NCBI RefSeq assembly: GCF_006715485.1
Contig: NZ_VFNH01000001.1
Coordinates: 1,550,001-1,614,000 of the forward strand
Length of the DNA stretch: 64,000 bases
Source: Herbaspirillum sp. SJZ107
GTDB taxonomy: Bacteria; Pseudomonadota; Gammaproteobacteria; Burkholderiales; Burkholderiaceae_D
Reading direction: 5' to 3'
Positions 17,501 to 27,989 of this stretch are shown piece after piece (within the stretch, counting starts at the first letter, position 1; each line of letters opens with the position of its first letter). The translations under genes and the position numbers were made by a program. The notes beneath the pieces were generated by a model. That model saw only the letters and a program-made list of their open reading frames with translations, had not been told where the DNA came from and did not search any database.

Positions 17501-17585
17501 TGGCTTGCTGGTGGCGACGGCGCTCACGCTGCTGTTCTTGCCGGCCCTGTACGCAGCCTGGTTCCGCGTAAAAAAGCCGGTTTGA
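14499..17585 (+). CDS. RND-family efflux permease
   Basis: Inner-membrane proton-driven pump of 1028 residues, about the usual length. It opens with LSRWALEHIPLTRYLIAALLI (TM1), has the porter-domain motif DEDPPFTFRIMVLTAYWPGATAVQMAQQV, the TM4 acidic pair in ALGLLVDDAIIAVEMM near residue 412, and the TM10-12 block with NLGVIALFGMIIRNSVILVDQIE. It is translationally coupled to the adaptor. The cargo cannot be predicted; the family covers drugs, solvents and dyes. Confidence 0.92.
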   Translation: MRGFNLSRWALEHIPLTRYLIAALLIGGILSYNVLGQDEDPPFTFRIMVLTAYWPGATAVQMAQQVTDKLERKLQETPSIDKISSFSKPGETTVILELKESTAPKDVPPTWYQVRKKVGDIAATLPAGVVGPFFNDEFGDTYGSIFALSGDGFTYAEMRDYADFVRQQLLAVPLVAKVEQFGVQEEKLNILFSQQKFAQLGVPMDTIVNQIATQNGIEASGVLVTPGENLQVRVSGGLKTPKDLEDLSLRANGTTFRLGDFAKVERAYQDPPRDKMRFNGKEVIGLGVSMEKGGNIIQLGEGLEQTVARIRAQLPVGIELERVSNQPAAVTASVSEFMHTLVEAVVIVLLVSFVALGLHSKPKLRLDVRPGLVVALTIPLVLAITFMFMRIFDISLHKVSLGALIIALGLLVDDAIIAVEMMVRKMEEGMSRFEAATFAYTSTAFPMLTGTLITAAGFLPIGLARSTAGEYTFSMFSVNAIALIVSWVVAVTFTPYIGFVLLRVQPHAAGEASHHDVFDSPAYQRFRRLVNWCVEWRMTTIVLSLAVFALGVFGFRFIEKQFFPDSSRPELMVEMWTPEGTSFAVNEALAKKFEAFVRRQPELESVTSYIGTGSPRFYLPLDQIFPASNVSQFVVLPKTLAGRETLLRKIRQVFKDDFPEVRGRVKLLPNGPPVPYPVQFRVTGPDIAVVRRVADQVKDVMRANQNTVGVNDNWNEAVKVLRLDLDQDKLRALGVTSQAVRRTVATVLSGTTIGQFRESNRLIDIVVRQPLEERSTMSVLANTNVATAAGKPVPLSQLARIEFVWEPGVVWREWREWAIMVQADVVEGIQGPTVSTQVDERLAGLRKMLPAGYRIQQEGAAADSAEAEASISANVPLVLFLVFTLLMLQLHSFSRSLLVFLTGPLGVAGAAMALLALGRPFGFVANLGVIALFGMIIRNSVILVDQIETDIAAGVPAWDAIVEAAVRRCRPILLTAAAAALAMIPLSRSVFWGPMAVAIMGGLLVATALTLLFLPALYAAWFRVKKPV

Positions 17586-17762
17586 CAGGTAGTGTGGACG
17601 GCTGCGCCGTCCACGCGTGCAAGCTAAGTATCTGATATAACGCAGAAAAATCTCAGCGATAAAAAGCGATTAACTGAGCGGCATTGCACGATTTAAAAAT
17701 CATCCAATGCTGTCAGAAAATCCAGTAAAATATCGGGTTGAAGTTGTAGCCCCTAAACAACT

Positions 17763-17878
17763 AGAAGCTCGAAAACCGTAGCGAGCGGCCGCAGTTTTGG
17801 AGGAGAAGCGCAGCTGTACGAAGGTACAGCGAGCATCGCAGTCCAAAAATGCAACGCGCAGTAGGTTTGCGAGCTTCT
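17763..17878 (+). ncRNA. Candidate structured small RNA upstream of tRNA-Leu
   Basis: Three nested stems without any conserved ORF. Outer stem: 17763-17777 pairs with 17864-17878 (14 of 15 bases; arms AGAAGCTCGAAAACC and GGTTTGCGAGCTTCT). Middle stem: 17791-17801 pairs with 17842-17852 (10 of 11). Apical hairpin: GCTGTAC, loop GAAG, GTACAGC (17813-17830). A rho-independent terminator follows 12 bases later and TAAAAT at 17726 could be a -10 box, so a transcript of about 190 bases is plausible. It does not match tmRNA, SRP RNA, RNase P or 6S RNA as I know them. A decayed mobile element is the main alternative. Confidence 0.55.
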
Positions 17879-17890
17879 TATAGGAATGCA

Positions 17891-17926
17891 GGGCGGCCGG
17901 GTGTATGTCGGGCGCCCTTTGTTTTT
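17891..17926 (+). terminator. Rho-independent terminator after the structured RNA
   Basis: GGGCGGCC pairs with GGGCGCCC (7 of 8 bases), followed directly by TTTGTTTTT. It ends 20 bases before tRNA-Leu, so it should isolate the RNA candidate from the tRNA transcript. Confidence 0.75.
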
Positions 17927-17946
17927 GTGGCAAGATGCAATCCTGC

Positions 17947-18033
17947 GCGAGGATGGCGAAATTGGTAGACGCACCAGGTTTAGGTCCTGACGCCAGCAAT
18001 GGTGTGGGGGTTCGAGTCCCCCTCCTCGCACCA
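17947..18033 (+). tRNA. tRNA-Leu (anticodon UAG)
   Basis: 87 bases with encoded CCA. Acceptor stem GCGAGGA/TCCTCGC, D-arm GGCGAAATTGGTAGACGC, anticodon loop TTTAGGT giving UAG, long variable arm and T-arm GGGGGTTCGAGTCCCCC. These are the class II features of a leucine tRNA. It is 31 bases before tig. Confidence 0.96.
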
Positions 18034-18064
18034 CGAATAATTATTTTTTTGGACGATTTTTACA

Positions 18065-19405
18065 ATGGCAACTGCAGTCGAAAACCTGGGTAAACTCGAG
18101 CGTCGCTTGACTCTCTCTTTTCCGCTGAGCGACGTTCGTACGGAAGTTGAAAAGCGCCTCAAGCAGCAGGCCAAGACCGCACGCGCACCCGGCTTCCGTC
18201 CGGGCAAAGTGCCGCTCAAGATGGTCGCTGCCCAGTACGGCTACCAGATCGAGTCCGACGTGCTGAACGACCGCGTCGGCGCGGCCTTCAACCAGGCAGC
18301 GACCGAAGCCCAGCTGCGCGTCGCCGGCATGCCGAAAATCGAACCGAAGCAAGATGCACCGGAAGGCATGCTGGCCTTCGACGCGACCTTCGAAGTCTAC
18401 CCGGAAGTCGCCCTGCCTGACCTGGCCGGCATCGAGGTCGAAACCGTCAAGGCCGAGGTCAGCGACGCCGAGATCGACAAGACCATCGACATCCTGCGCA
18501 AGCAGCGCGTGCACTTCCACACCAAGGGCGAAGCCGGCGAACACGGCGACGGCGGCGAAGCCGTCGCTGCCAACGGCGACCGCGTGACCGTGGACTTCAC
18601 CGGTGTGATCGACGGCGTCGAGTTCCCGGGCGGCAAGGCTGACGACTACGCCTTCGTGCTGGGCGAAGGCCGCATGCTGCCGGAATTCGAAGCCGCGACG
18701 GTCGGCCTGAAAGTCGGCGAAAGCAAGACCTTCCCGCTGGCCTTCCCTGAGGACTACCACGGCAAGGACGTGGCCGGCAAGACTGCCGAGTTCACCATCA
18801 CCCTGAAGAACCTGGAATGGGCGCACCTGCCGGCGATCGACGAAGAGTTCGCCAAGTCGCTGGGCATCGAAGACGGCAGCGTCGAAAAAATGCGCGAAGA
18901 CATCAAGGTCAACCTGGAGCGTGAAGTCAACGCCCGCATCAAGGCCCGCAACAAGGAAGCCGTGATGGACGCGCTGGTCAAGCACACCGAAATGGACGTG
19001 CCGCAAGTGATGGTTGCCCAGGATTCCGAGCGCCTGGCCGAGCAGACCCGCCAGGACATGGCTGGCCGCGGCATGGACGTCAAGAGCCTGCCGTTCCCGG
19101 CCGACCTGTTCGCGACCAAGGCCGAGCGCCGCGTGCGCCTGGGCCTGATCCTGTCGCAGCTGGTGGGCGACAACAACCTGCAAGCCACCCAGGACCAGGT
19201 GAAAGCGCAGATCGAAGACTTCGCGCAAAGCTACGAAGACCCGAAAGAAGTCCTGAAGTACTACTATAGCGATCGTCGCCGCCTGAGCGAAGTCGAAGCT
19301 CTTGTATTGGAAGAAAACGTCGTTAACTACGTACTTGGCAAGGCAAAGGTGACTGCGAAAGACATCGCCTTTGACGAACTGATGGGAAGCAACGCTCAAG
19401 CCTAA
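18065..19405 (+). CDS. tig: Trigger factor
   Basis: Ribosome-bound chaperone with peptidyl-prolyl isomerase activity. 446 residues. The N-terminal ribosome-binding signature is intact ([12 protein letters not shown] near residue 44), the FKBP-like domain spans about 150-245 ([25 protein letters not shown]), and a helical C-terminal chaperone domain follows. First of the tig-clpP-clpX-lon quality-control run. Confidence 0.96.
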   Translation: MATAVENLGKLERRLTLSFPLSDVRTEVEKRLKQQAKTARAPGFRPGKVPLKMVAAQYGYQIESDVLNDRVGAAFNQAATEAQLRVAGMPKIEPKQDAPEGMLAFDATFEVYPEVALPDLAGIEVETVKAEVSDAEIDKTIDILRKQRVHFHTKGEAGEHGDGGEAVAANGDRVTVDFTGVIDGVEFPGGKADDYAFVLGEGRMLPEFEAATVGLKVGESKTFPLAFPEDYHGKDVAGKTAEFTITLKNLEWAHLPAIDEEFAKSLGIEDGSVEKMREDIKVNLEREVNARIKARNKEAVMDALVKHTEMDVPQVMVAQDSERLAEQTRQDMAGRGMDVKSLPFPADLFATKAERRVRLGLILSQLVGDNNLQATQDQVKAQIEDFAQSYEDPKEVLKYYYSDRRRLSEVEALVLEENVVNYVLGKAKVTAKDIAFDELMGSNAQA

Positions 19406-19443
19406 TTGCTTGACGCAAGTTCCTTGACGCTCGACTGCAAGGA

Positions 19444-19484
19444 GCCGCCGCCGGTGCCGCGCTTAGCGCCGCACCGGCGGCGGC
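19444..19484 (+). promoter_or_regulatory. Very stable GC hairpin between tig and clpP
   Basis: GCCGCCGCCGGTGC (19444-19457) pairs perfectly with 19471-19484; inside, GCGC-TTA-GCGC adds four more pairs. There is no T-tract after it, so it is not a standard terminator. It may protect the tig mRNA 3' end or set the tig/clpP ratio (inference). Confidence 0.6.
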
Positions 19485-19517
19485 GTCCCGTAACTTTATA
19501 CAAGGATAGTGACAGGT

Positions 19518-20135
19518 ATGAATCATAATCCCGCATTGGATACCCAAGCCCTCGGCCTCGTACCGATGGTGATCGAGCAGAGCGGTCGTGGCGAGCGCGC
19601 CTACGATATCTACTCGCGCCTGCTGAAAGAGCGCGTGATTTTCCTGGTCGGTCCTGTCAACGACCAGATGGCCAACCTGATCGTGGCCCAGCTGCTGTTC
19701 CTGGAAAGCGAGAATCCGGACAAGGACATCTCGCTGTACATCAACTCGCCGGGTGGATCGGTCTCGGCCGGTCTGGCGATCTTCGACACCATGAACTTCA
19801 TCAAACCGGACGTGTCGACCCTGTGCACCGGCCTGGCCGCATCGATGGGCGCCTTCCTGCTGGCTGCCGGCGCCAAGGGCAAGCGTTTCTCGCTGCCGAA
19901 TTCGCGCGTCATGATCCACCAGCCGTCCGGCGGTTCGCAGGGCATGGCGTCGGACATCGAGATCCAGGCCAAGGAAATCCTGTACCTGCGCGAGCGCCTG
20001 GCGCGCATCATGGCCGACAACACCGGCCAGACCATCGAGCAGATCCACAAGGATACCGACCGCGACCGCTTCATGTCCGCCGAGGAATCCGTCGAATACG
20101 GACTGATCGACCGGGTGCTGACCAGCCGTGCATAA
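19518..20135 (+). CDS. clpP: ATP-dependent Clp protease proteolytic subunit
   Basis: Serine peptidase that forms the tetradecameric barrel used by ClpX. 205 residues from ATG 19518, chosen over GTG 19509 because AAGGA at 19502 is 11 bases from the ATG but only 2 from the GTG. The catalytic Ser is in [11 protein letters not shown] and the His in MIHQPSGG; the family N-terminus [20 protein letters not shown] is intact. A terminator follows, though clpX is next. Confidence 0.96.
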   Translation: MNHNPALDTQALGLVPMVIEQSGRGERAYDIYSRLLKERVIFLVGPVNDQMANLIVAQLLFLESENPDKDISLYINSPGGSVSAGLAIFDTMNFIKPDVSTLCTGLAASMGAFLLAAGAKGKRFSLPNSRVMIHQPSGGSQGMASDIEIQAKEILYLRERLARIMADNTGQTIEQIHKDTDRDRFMSAEESVEYGLIDRVLTSRA

Positions 20136-20166
20136 TCAAGGTAAATAGTAACGCCCGATTGTTGCT

Positions 20167-20206
20167 CAAAACGCCCGGTCGCGACAGCGGTTCGGGCGTT
20201 TTATTT
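20167..20206 (+). terminator. Rho-independent terminator after clpP
   Basis: AAAACGCCCG pairs perfectly with CGGGCGTTTT, then TATTTT. It implies that clpX has its own promoter in 20207-20292 or is read by read-through. Confidence 0.8.
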
Positions 20207-20292
20207 TCAAATCGAGTAGCATGGAGATGTGTGCACTTGTTGCGCCCCTGTATTAGCGTTATATTCATTGCAATTCAACAGAAACCTGCCCC

Positions 20293-21561
20293 ATGTCTGA
20301 CAAAAAATCCTCAAGCGGCGAAAAACTCCTGTACTGCTCGTTCTGCGGCAAGAGCCAGCACGAGGTCAAGAAGCTGATCGCGGGACCTTCGGTCTTCATC
20401 TGCGACGAATGCATCGACCTGTGCAACGACATCATCCGCGATGAGACCTCGAACGTCGAAACGGTGGCGGGCGCCAAGTCCGACCTGCCGACGCCGCACG
20501 AGATCAGCGAGCTGCTGGATCAATACGTGATCGGCCAGCAGACGGCCAAGCGCATTCTGTCGGTCGCTGTATACAATCACTACAAGCGCCTCAAGCACCT
20601 CGGCAAGAAGGACGAGGTCGAGCTGGCCAAGAGCAACATCCTGCTGGTCGGTCCCACCGGCTCCGGCAAGACGCTGCTGGCCCAGACCCTGGCGCGCATG
20701 CTCAACGTCCCGTTCGTGATCGCCGACGCGACCACGCTGACGGAAGCCGGCTATGTCGGCGAGGACGTCGAGAACATCATCCAGAAACTGCTGCAGAGCT
20801 GCAACTACGAAGTCGAGAAGGCGCAGCGCGGCATCGTCTACATCGACGAGATCGACAAGATTTCGCGCAAGTCCGACAATCCGTCGATCACGCGCGACGT
20901 GTCCGGCGAAGGCGTGCAGCAGGCACTGCTGAAGCTGATCGAAGGCACCATGGCCTCGGTACCGCCGCAGGGCGGGCGCAAGCACCCGAACCAGGACTTC
21001 GTGCAGATCGACACGACCAATATCATGTTCATCTGCGGCGGCGCCTTCGACGGCCTGGCGAAAGTGATCCAGAACCGTTCGGAAAAGAGCGGCATCGGCT
21101 TCGCGGCCAGCGTCAAGAGCCCGAGCGAGCGCTCCAACAGCGACGTGCTGCTGGAAGCCGAGCCGGAAGACCTGATCAAGTTCGGCCTGATTCCCGAGCT
21201 GGTCGGCCGCCTGCCGGTGGTCGCCGCGCTGAGCGAGTTGACCGAGGAAGCGCTGATCCAGATCCTGATCGAGCCGAAGAACGCCCTGATCAAGCAGTAC
21301 TCCAAGCTGCTCGAGATGGAAGGCGCGGAACTCGAAATCCGCCCGGCGGCCCTGCATGCGATTGCCAAGAAGGCACTGGCACGCAAGACCGGCGCGCGCG
21401 GCCTGCGTTCGATCCTGGAGCACGCGCTGCTGGACGTGATGTATGAACTGCCGAGCCAGCAAAACGTGGTGAAAGTCGTGATTGATGAAAATACGATCAC
21501 GAATGGCGCGAAACCTTTGCTGATCTATAGCGAAACGCCAAAAGTTTCTGGGGAAAATTAA
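20293..21561 (+). CDS. clpX: ATP-dependent unfoldase ClpX
   Basis: AAA+ unfoldase delivering substrates to ClpP. 422 residues. The N-terminal zinc finger has four Cys ([14 protein letters not shown], then CDECIDLC). Walker A is GPTGSGKT near residue 120 and Walker B is [10 protein letters not shown] near 180. The GYVGEDVE loop contains the substrate-gripping GYVG pore motif, and the IGF-type ClpP-docking loop appears as [10 protein letters not shown] near 270. All key elements are intact. Confidence 0.96.
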   Translation: MSDKKSSSGEKLLYCSFCGKSQHEVKKLIAGPSVFICDECIDLCNDIIRDETSNVETVAGAKSDLPTPHEISELLDQYVIGQQTAKRILSVAVYNHYKRLKHLGKKDEVELAKSNILLVGPTGSGKTLLAQTLARMLNVPFVIADATTLTEAGYVGEDVENIIQKLLQSCNYEVEKAQRGIVYIDEIDKISRKSDNPSITRDVSGEGVQQALLKLIEGTMASVPPQGGRKHPNQDFVQIDTTNIMFICGGAFDGLAKVIQNRSEKSGIGFAASVKSPSERSNSDVLLEAEPEDLIKFGLIPELVGRLPVVAALSELTEEALIQILIEPKNALIKQYSKLLEMEGAELEIRPAALHAIAKKALARKTGARGLRSILEHALLDVMYELPSQQNVVKVVIDENTITNGAKPLLIYSETPKVSGEN

Positions 21562-21647
21562 TATTTCCTGACGTAAAAGCCTCAAACACGCTTGAAACCT
21601 GCGGTCGAGTCGGTACAATCAATCTCGATATCAGCGGGGAATGCAGT

Positions 21648-21687
21648 AAAAAGCCACTCGCGACTTTCGTTGCAGAGTGGCTTTTTC
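21648..21687 (+). terminator. Rho-independent terminator after clpX
   Basis: AAAAAGCCACTC pairs perfectly with GAGTGGCTTTTT across a 15-base loop. It separates clpX from lon, so lon needs its own promoter. Confidence 0.85.
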
Positions 21688-21772
21688 ATTCAAAAAGCAC
21701 GCTTTTGTCGAATCGGCTATAGTCAAACCCAAGTTAACAAATTTTTCATCAGGAAAAATTTTTTTGGCCGGT

Positions 21773-21801
21773 CTTGTGAATCGAGGGTGGGCGCCCAACA
21801 T
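21773..21801 (+). promoter_or_regulatory. Candidate sigma-32 (heat-shock) promoter of lon
   Basis: CTTGTGA, 14 bases, CCCAACAT resembles the RpoH consensus CTTGAAA-N(13-17)-CCCCATNT. It ends 28 bases before the lon ATG, giving a short leader. Lon is a classic RpoH target in other proteobacteria. The match is by eye. Confidence 0.5.
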
Positions 21802-21829
21802 CCTCTTCACGCTTTCTATAAGGTATGCC

Positions 21830-24235
<2,406 letters not shown>

Positions 24236-24254
24236 TCCTGCCGGTTCCACTCTG

Positions 24255-24281
24255 AAAAGCGCCCCTCGCGGGCGCTTTTTT
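24255..24281 (+). terminator. Rho-independent terminator after lon
   Basis: GCGCCC, loop CTCGC, GGGCGC, then six T, with AAAA on the 5' side. Classic form. Confidence 0.85.
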
Positions 24282-24345
24282 CTTGCCTGCGTACGCTGCA
24301 GTCGAGTGGTTCTTCTAATTTGTTGCCTCACGGTACCATACTTGC

Positions 24346-24375
24346 TTGACATGGAGCATCACGCCCTTGTCTAAT
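24346..24375 (+). promoter_or_regulatory. Candidate sigma-70 promoter of the HU gene
   Basis: TTGACA (perfect -35), 18 bases, TCTAAT (5 of 6 to TATAAT). It lies about 65 bases upstream of the HU start, after the lon terminator. Confidence 0.6.
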
Positions 24376-24439
24376 ACGCGCTTGCGGTTTTGCCGGCGCC
24401 CGTCGCCTTGCAAGCCGGGAACGTAAATGAGGGAAAAGA

Positions 24440-24712
24440 GTGAACAAAACTGAATTGATCGAAGAAATCGCGAAGTCCGCGGACCTGACCAAAGCTTCTG
24501 CGGCGCGTGCCCTCGATGCGATGATCGAAGCGGTGACCAACACCCTGAAGAACAATGACAGCGTGACCCTGGTCGGCTTCGGCACTTTCACGGTCGGCGA
24601 ACGCGCTGCCCGCACCGGCCGCGACCCGCGCACCAAGGAAGCCATCAAGATCAAGGCAGCCAAGGTCCCGAAATTTAAGGCTGGTAAAGCACTGAAAGAT
24701 GCAGTAAACTAA
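24440..24712 (+). CDS. hupB: Nucleoid protein HU (beta-type)
   Basis: DNA-bending histone-like protein, 90 residues as usual. N-terminal helices [31 protein letters not shown], the [25 protein letters not shown] arm with the conserved RTGRNP-type turn (here RTGRDP), and C-terminal [12 protein letters not shown]. It starts with GTG after GAGGGAAAAGA. Position behind lon is conserved in many proteobacteria. Confidence 0.95.
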   Translation: MNKTELIEEIAKSADLTKASAARALDAMIEAVTNTLKNNDSVTLVGFGTFTVGERAARTGRDPRTKEAIKIKAAKVPKFKAGKALKDAVN

Positions 24713-24761
24713 TGCCTCTTCTGCGCTGACACGCAGAGGTAGGTAGTGCCCAGTATTTCGT

Positions 24762-24838
24762 GGAGCGGTAGTTCAGTTGGTTAGAATACCGGCCTGTCAC
24801 GCCGGGGGTCGCGGGTTCGAGCCCCGTCCGCTCCGCCA
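24762..24838 (+). tRNA. tRNA-Asp (anticodon GUC), copy 1
   Basis: 77 bases with encoded CCA. Acceptor GGAGCGG/CCGCTCC, discriminator G, anticodon loop CTGTCAC, T-arm CGGGTTCGAGCCCCG. Confidence 0.97.
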
Positions 24839-24894
24839 CGAATCCCAGTGCCGATGTCTGGCTGGATGCAGCGGTTTGCGAAATACACGAATTT

Positions 24895-24971
24895 GGAGCG
24901 GTAGTTCAGTTGGTTAGAATACCGGCCTGTCACGCCGGGGGTCGCGGGTTCGAGCCCCGTCCGCTCCGCCA
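24895..24971 (+). tRNA. tRNA-Asp (anticodon GUC), copy 2
   Basis: Identical to copy 1 over all 77 bases, 56 bases downstream, and closed by a terminator at 25008. The two are probably one transcript. Confidence 0.97.
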
Positions 24972-25007
24972 GAATGTATGAGATGTGTCGCCCTTCAGGC
25001 GCGGCTG

Positions 25008-25040
25008 AAAAAAGGCGAACGCTAGTTCGCCTTTTTTTTT
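25008..25040 (+). terminator. Rho-independent terminator after the tRNA-Asp pair
   Basis: AAAAAAGGCGAAC, loop GCTA, GTTCGCC followed by nine T. Strong terminator. Confidence 0.88.
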
Positions 25041-25091
25041 GTCCCTCTCGTAGCTTTTTTGTAATGCATCTTCAACCTTGATTGGCTGACC

Positions 25092-27014
25092 ATGTTTGAA
25101 TTTATCCGTACTCACCAGCGTGTCATGCAGATCCTGCTGCTGCTGCTGATCCTGCCGTCCTTCGTACTGGTCGGCGTCAGCAGTTACCAGGACCGCGGCG
25201 GCAGCAGCGATGGTGTGGCGACCGTGGACGGGAAAAAGATCACCCAGCAGGAGTGGGAAAACGCGCAGCGCCGCCAGATCGATCAGGCGCGCCAGATGAT
25301 GGGCGCCCAGTTCGACCAGAAACTGTTCGACACGCCGGAAGCGAAACAGGCGATCCTCGATAACCTGGTGGCCGAACGCGCCATCAACGCCGAAGTCGCG
25401 CGCAGCAACCTCACCGTCAGCGACGCCGTGCTGGTCAAGGCCATCTCCGACATCCAGCAGTTCCGCAAGCCGGACGGCAGCTTCGACAAGGAAGGCTACT
25501 ACGCCGCGATCGCCGCCCAGGGCATGAACGAGCAGCAGTTCAACGCCCGCATGCGCCACGACATGGCCGTACAGCAGCTGGTCGGCTCGATCCAGCAGAC
25601 CGCCTTCGCGCCGCGCACCGTGTCGAACCGCCTGTCGGACATCAACGACCAGGAACGCGAAGTCCAGGAGCAGCTGTTCCCGGCCGCGAACTTCGTCGGC
25701 CAGGTGAAAGTTACCGACGACATGCTGAAAGCCTTCTACGACAAGAACGCCGCCCTGTTCCAGGTGCCGGAAACCGTCAAGGCCGAATACGTCGTGTTCA
25801 ATGCCGACGCGGTCGAGAAATCGGTGACCGTCTCGGACGCCGAGATCGCCGACGCCTACAACAAGAACAAGGCCCGCTTTACTACCCCGGAAAAGCGCAG
25901 CGCCAGCCACATCCTCATCAACGCACCGGCGGGCGCCAAGCCGGCCGACGATGCCGCCGCCAAGGCCAAGGCACAAGCCATCCTGGACGAAGTGCGCAAG
26001 AACCCGGCCGACTTCGCGAAGATCGCCAAGGCCCAGTCGCAGGACCCGGGTTCGGCCGAGCTGGGCGGCGACCTCGGCAACATCGAGCGCGGCGTGTTCC
26101 CGGCCAAGCAGGTCGAAGACACGATCTACAGCCTGAAGGACGGCGCAATCAGCGGCCTGGTGCGCTCGGATTTCGGCTACCACATCATCAAGCTGACCAA
26201 GCTGACCCCGGCCACGCAGAAGAGCCTGGACGATGCCAAGCCGGAAATCGCGGCCGAGCTGAAGAAGACCAAGATGTCGTCGAAGTATTCGGAACTGGCC
26301 GAGACCTTCTCGAACACCGTGTATGAGCAGGCCGACAGCCTGAAGCCGGTGGCCGACAAGCTGGGCCTGACCATCCAGACCGTCGACGGCCTGACCCGCA
26401 CGCCGAACCCGGCACTGGGCACCTCGCCGGTCAACAACGACAAGTTCCTGAAGGCGATCTTCTCGAGCGACGCGCTGACCAACAAGCGCAACACCGAAGC
26501 CGTCGAAGTGGCACCGAGCACCCTGGTGGCAGGCCGCGTGGTGGCCTCCAAGCCGGCGTCCAAGCGTCCGTTCGCCGAAGTCGAAGGCATCATCCGCCAG
26601 CGCGTGACCCAGGAAGAAGCCACCCGCCTGGCACGCCAGGCCGGCGAGGCCAAGCTGGCCGCCGCCAGGGCCTCGGGCGACGCCAGCGGCTTCGGCGACG
26701 TCAAGGTCGTGTCGCGCACCAAGGAGCCGACGATCAACCAGACCGCCGCGCTGGCCGTCCTCAAGGCCGACACCAGCAAGCTGCCGGCCTACGTCGGCGT
26801 CGAGCTGCCGGGCCAGGGCTATGGCGTGTACCGCATCGCCAAGGTGTCGCAGCCGGCCCAGCCGGACACCGCACGCCGCCAGCAGGAAGCCGAGCAGATC
26901 GCGAATGCGGTCGGCGGCGGCGAGACCTACGGTTTCGTGGAGGCGCTGAAGCACAAGGCCAAGGCCAAGATCAACGTCAAATCGGCCGACCTGGGCGTGA
27001 AGCAGGATCAGTAA
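25092..27014 (+). CDS. ppiD: Periplasmic folding chaperone PpiD (SurA/PpiC-type)
   Basis: Inner-membrane-anchored periplasmic chaperone near the Sec exit. 640 residues. Anchor segment at about 13-33 (MQILLLLLILPSFVLVGVSSY), SurA-N-like helical region to about 230, a parvulin domain at about 255-360 (RSASHILINAP ... LGGDLGNIERGVFPAKQVEDTIYSLKDGAISGLVRSDFGYHIIKL), and a second, degenerate region after it. The position after lon-hup is the conserved ppiD locus. Confidence 0.93.
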   Translation: MFEFIRTHQRVMQILLLLLILPSFVLVGVSSYQDRGGSSDGVATVDGKKITQQEWENAQRRQIDQARQMMGAQFDQKLFDTPEAKQAILDNLVAERAINAEVARSNLTVSDAVLVKAISDIQQFRKPDGSFDKEGYYAAIAAQGMNEQQFNARMRHDMAVQQLVGSIQQTAFAPRTVSNRLSDINDQEREVQEQLFPAANFVGQVKVTDDMLKAFYDKNAALFQVPETVKAEYVVFNADAVEKSVTVSDAEIADAYNKNKARFTTPEKRSASHILINAPAGAKPADDAAAKAKAQAILDEVRKNPADFAKIAKAQSQDPGSAELGGDLGNIERGVFPAKQVEDTIYSLKDGAISGLVRSDFGYHIIKLTKLTPATQKSLDDAKPEIAAELKKTKMSSKYSELAETFSNTVYEQADSLKPVADKLGLTIQTVDGLTRTPNPALGTSPVNNDKFLKAIFSSDALTNKRNTEAVEVAPSTLVAGRVVASKPASKRPFAEVEGIIRQRVTQEEATRLARQAGEAKLAAARASGDASGFGDVKVVSRTKEPTINQTAALAVLKADTSKLPAYVGVELPGQGYGVYRIAKVSQPAQPDTARRQQEAEQIANAVGGGETYGFVEALKHKAKAKINVKSADLGVKQDQ

Positions 27015-27032
27015 GCATCACGTCTACGCCAG

Positions 27033-27068
27033 AAAGCCCGGCCCGCGCAAGCGGCCCGGGCTTTTTTT
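27033..27068 (+). terminator. Rho-independent terminator after ppiD
   Basis: AAAGCCCGG pairs with CCGGGCTTT, followed by further T. The next gene is convergent. Confidence 0.8.
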
Positions 27069-27088
27069 CCATGGCGGATGCAGCCGGT

Positions 27089-27916
27089 TCACTCGAGGGT
27101 GCCGCGCTCCAGCAGCGACAGGTAGCGCCGGAACGACGCGTCCACCGCGGTCCTGCCGCCTTCCGTGATCTCCGCATCCCAGAACGCGCCGTACACGGCA
27201 TCGAAGCCGAACGGCCTGAGGCGAGCTTCCATGCGCCGCACCGTGGACGCCGGCAGCGGCAGGTAGTTCGGGTAGCTCCACATGAAGGACACGTGGCTGC
27301 GGCCGGGCGTCACCTGCAGGATATCGCCGCTGAGCAGCGCGCCGCGTCCGTCCGCGCCATCGGGCCAGTGCAGCACCGTACCCCCTTCGAAGTGTCCGCC
27401 CAGGCGCACCAGGCTCGGCTTGCCGGGGATGTCCTCGAGGGGCGTCGTGTCGCCGGACCAGAAACGCAGCAGCGGGTCCGGACGCATCACCCATGCGCGG
27501 TCGTCCTCGTGCAGCCACACCGGGCAGTCGAAAGCATGTGCCCATTCCACCATCGTCGTGTAGTAATGCGGGTGCGAGATGGCGATCGCGGCCAGGCCGC
27601 CGAAGGCGTCGATGATGTCGCGCGTGGCGTCGTCGAGCACGGAGATGCAGTCCCACAGCACGTTGCCCCCTGGCGTGCGCAACAGCAGGGCGCGCTGGCC
27701 GATGCCGGCCTTTGGCTGGGTGGCGATCGCGTACAGCCCGGGCGCCAGGCGGCGGTAATAATTCTGGTGGCTGTGCCGCAGTTCGCCCAGCGTGGTCCAG
27801 TGCTGGCCGCCGGCCGGCACGTACTGGCGGCTGTCGGCGCAGATGCGGCACGCCGGCGGCGGCCGGTCCGCCGGCGCGTATTGCGTGCCGCAGGTGGTGC
27901 AGATGAATGCCTCCAT
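27089..27916 (-). CDS. MBL-fold hydrolase-like protein with N-terminal zinc-ribbon
   Basis: 275 residues from ATG 27916 (MEAFICTTCG); a longer in-frame start exists at 27949 but would add 11 residues before the ribbon. Residues 5-30 contain CTTCG and CRIC, a likely Cys4 zinc ribbon. The rest resembles a metallo-beta-lactamase fold (LWDCISVLDD, AIAISHPHYYTTMVEWAHAF, LLSGDILQV). The usual HxHxDH motif is replaced by SHPHYYTT, so metal binding and hydrolase activity are doubtful. Known only as an uncharacterised MBL-family group. Confidence 0.7.
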   Translation of the reverse strand: MEAFICTTCGTQYAPADRPPPACRICADSRQYVPAGGQHWTTLGELRHSHQNYYRRLAPGLYAIATQPKAGIGQRALLLRTPGGNVLWDCISVLDDATRDIIDAFGGLAAIAISHPHYYTTMVEWAHAFDCPVWLHEDDRAWVMRPDPLLRFWSGDTTPLEDIPGKPSLVRLGGHFEGGTVLHWPDGADGRGALLSGDILQVTPGRSHVSFMWSYPNYLPLPASTVRRMEARLRPFGFDAVYGAFWDAEITEGGRTAVDASFRRYLSLLERGTLE

Positions 27917-27989
27917 GGGTGTCGCTCCGTCTCTGGCGTCGAGAGCCACATCTTACGGTGGCGGGCCAGGCGCGGGCGCACCCATGTGC

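Noticed and set aside
17763..17878. Retron msr/msd element
   Set aside because: The inverted ends fit superficially, but there is no reverse transcriptase within the window on either side.
17753..18034. Minus-strand frames over the RNA candidate and tRNA-Leu
   Set aside because: They run through the tRNA gene and give the well-known false peptide type from antisense tRNA-Leu. No independent coding support.
21677..21829. N-terminal extension of Lon
   Set aside because: The extra 51 residues cover the clpX terminator and the candidate promoter and lack similarity to Lon.
24762..24971. Attachment site or integrated element at the tRNA-Asp pair
   Set aside because: The two tRNAs are complete and only 56 bases apart, with no integrase or repeat; a simple duplication explains them.
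27089..27916. Calling the MBL protein an active beta-lactamase
   Set aside because: The HxHxDH metal motif is not intact, so activity should not be claimed.
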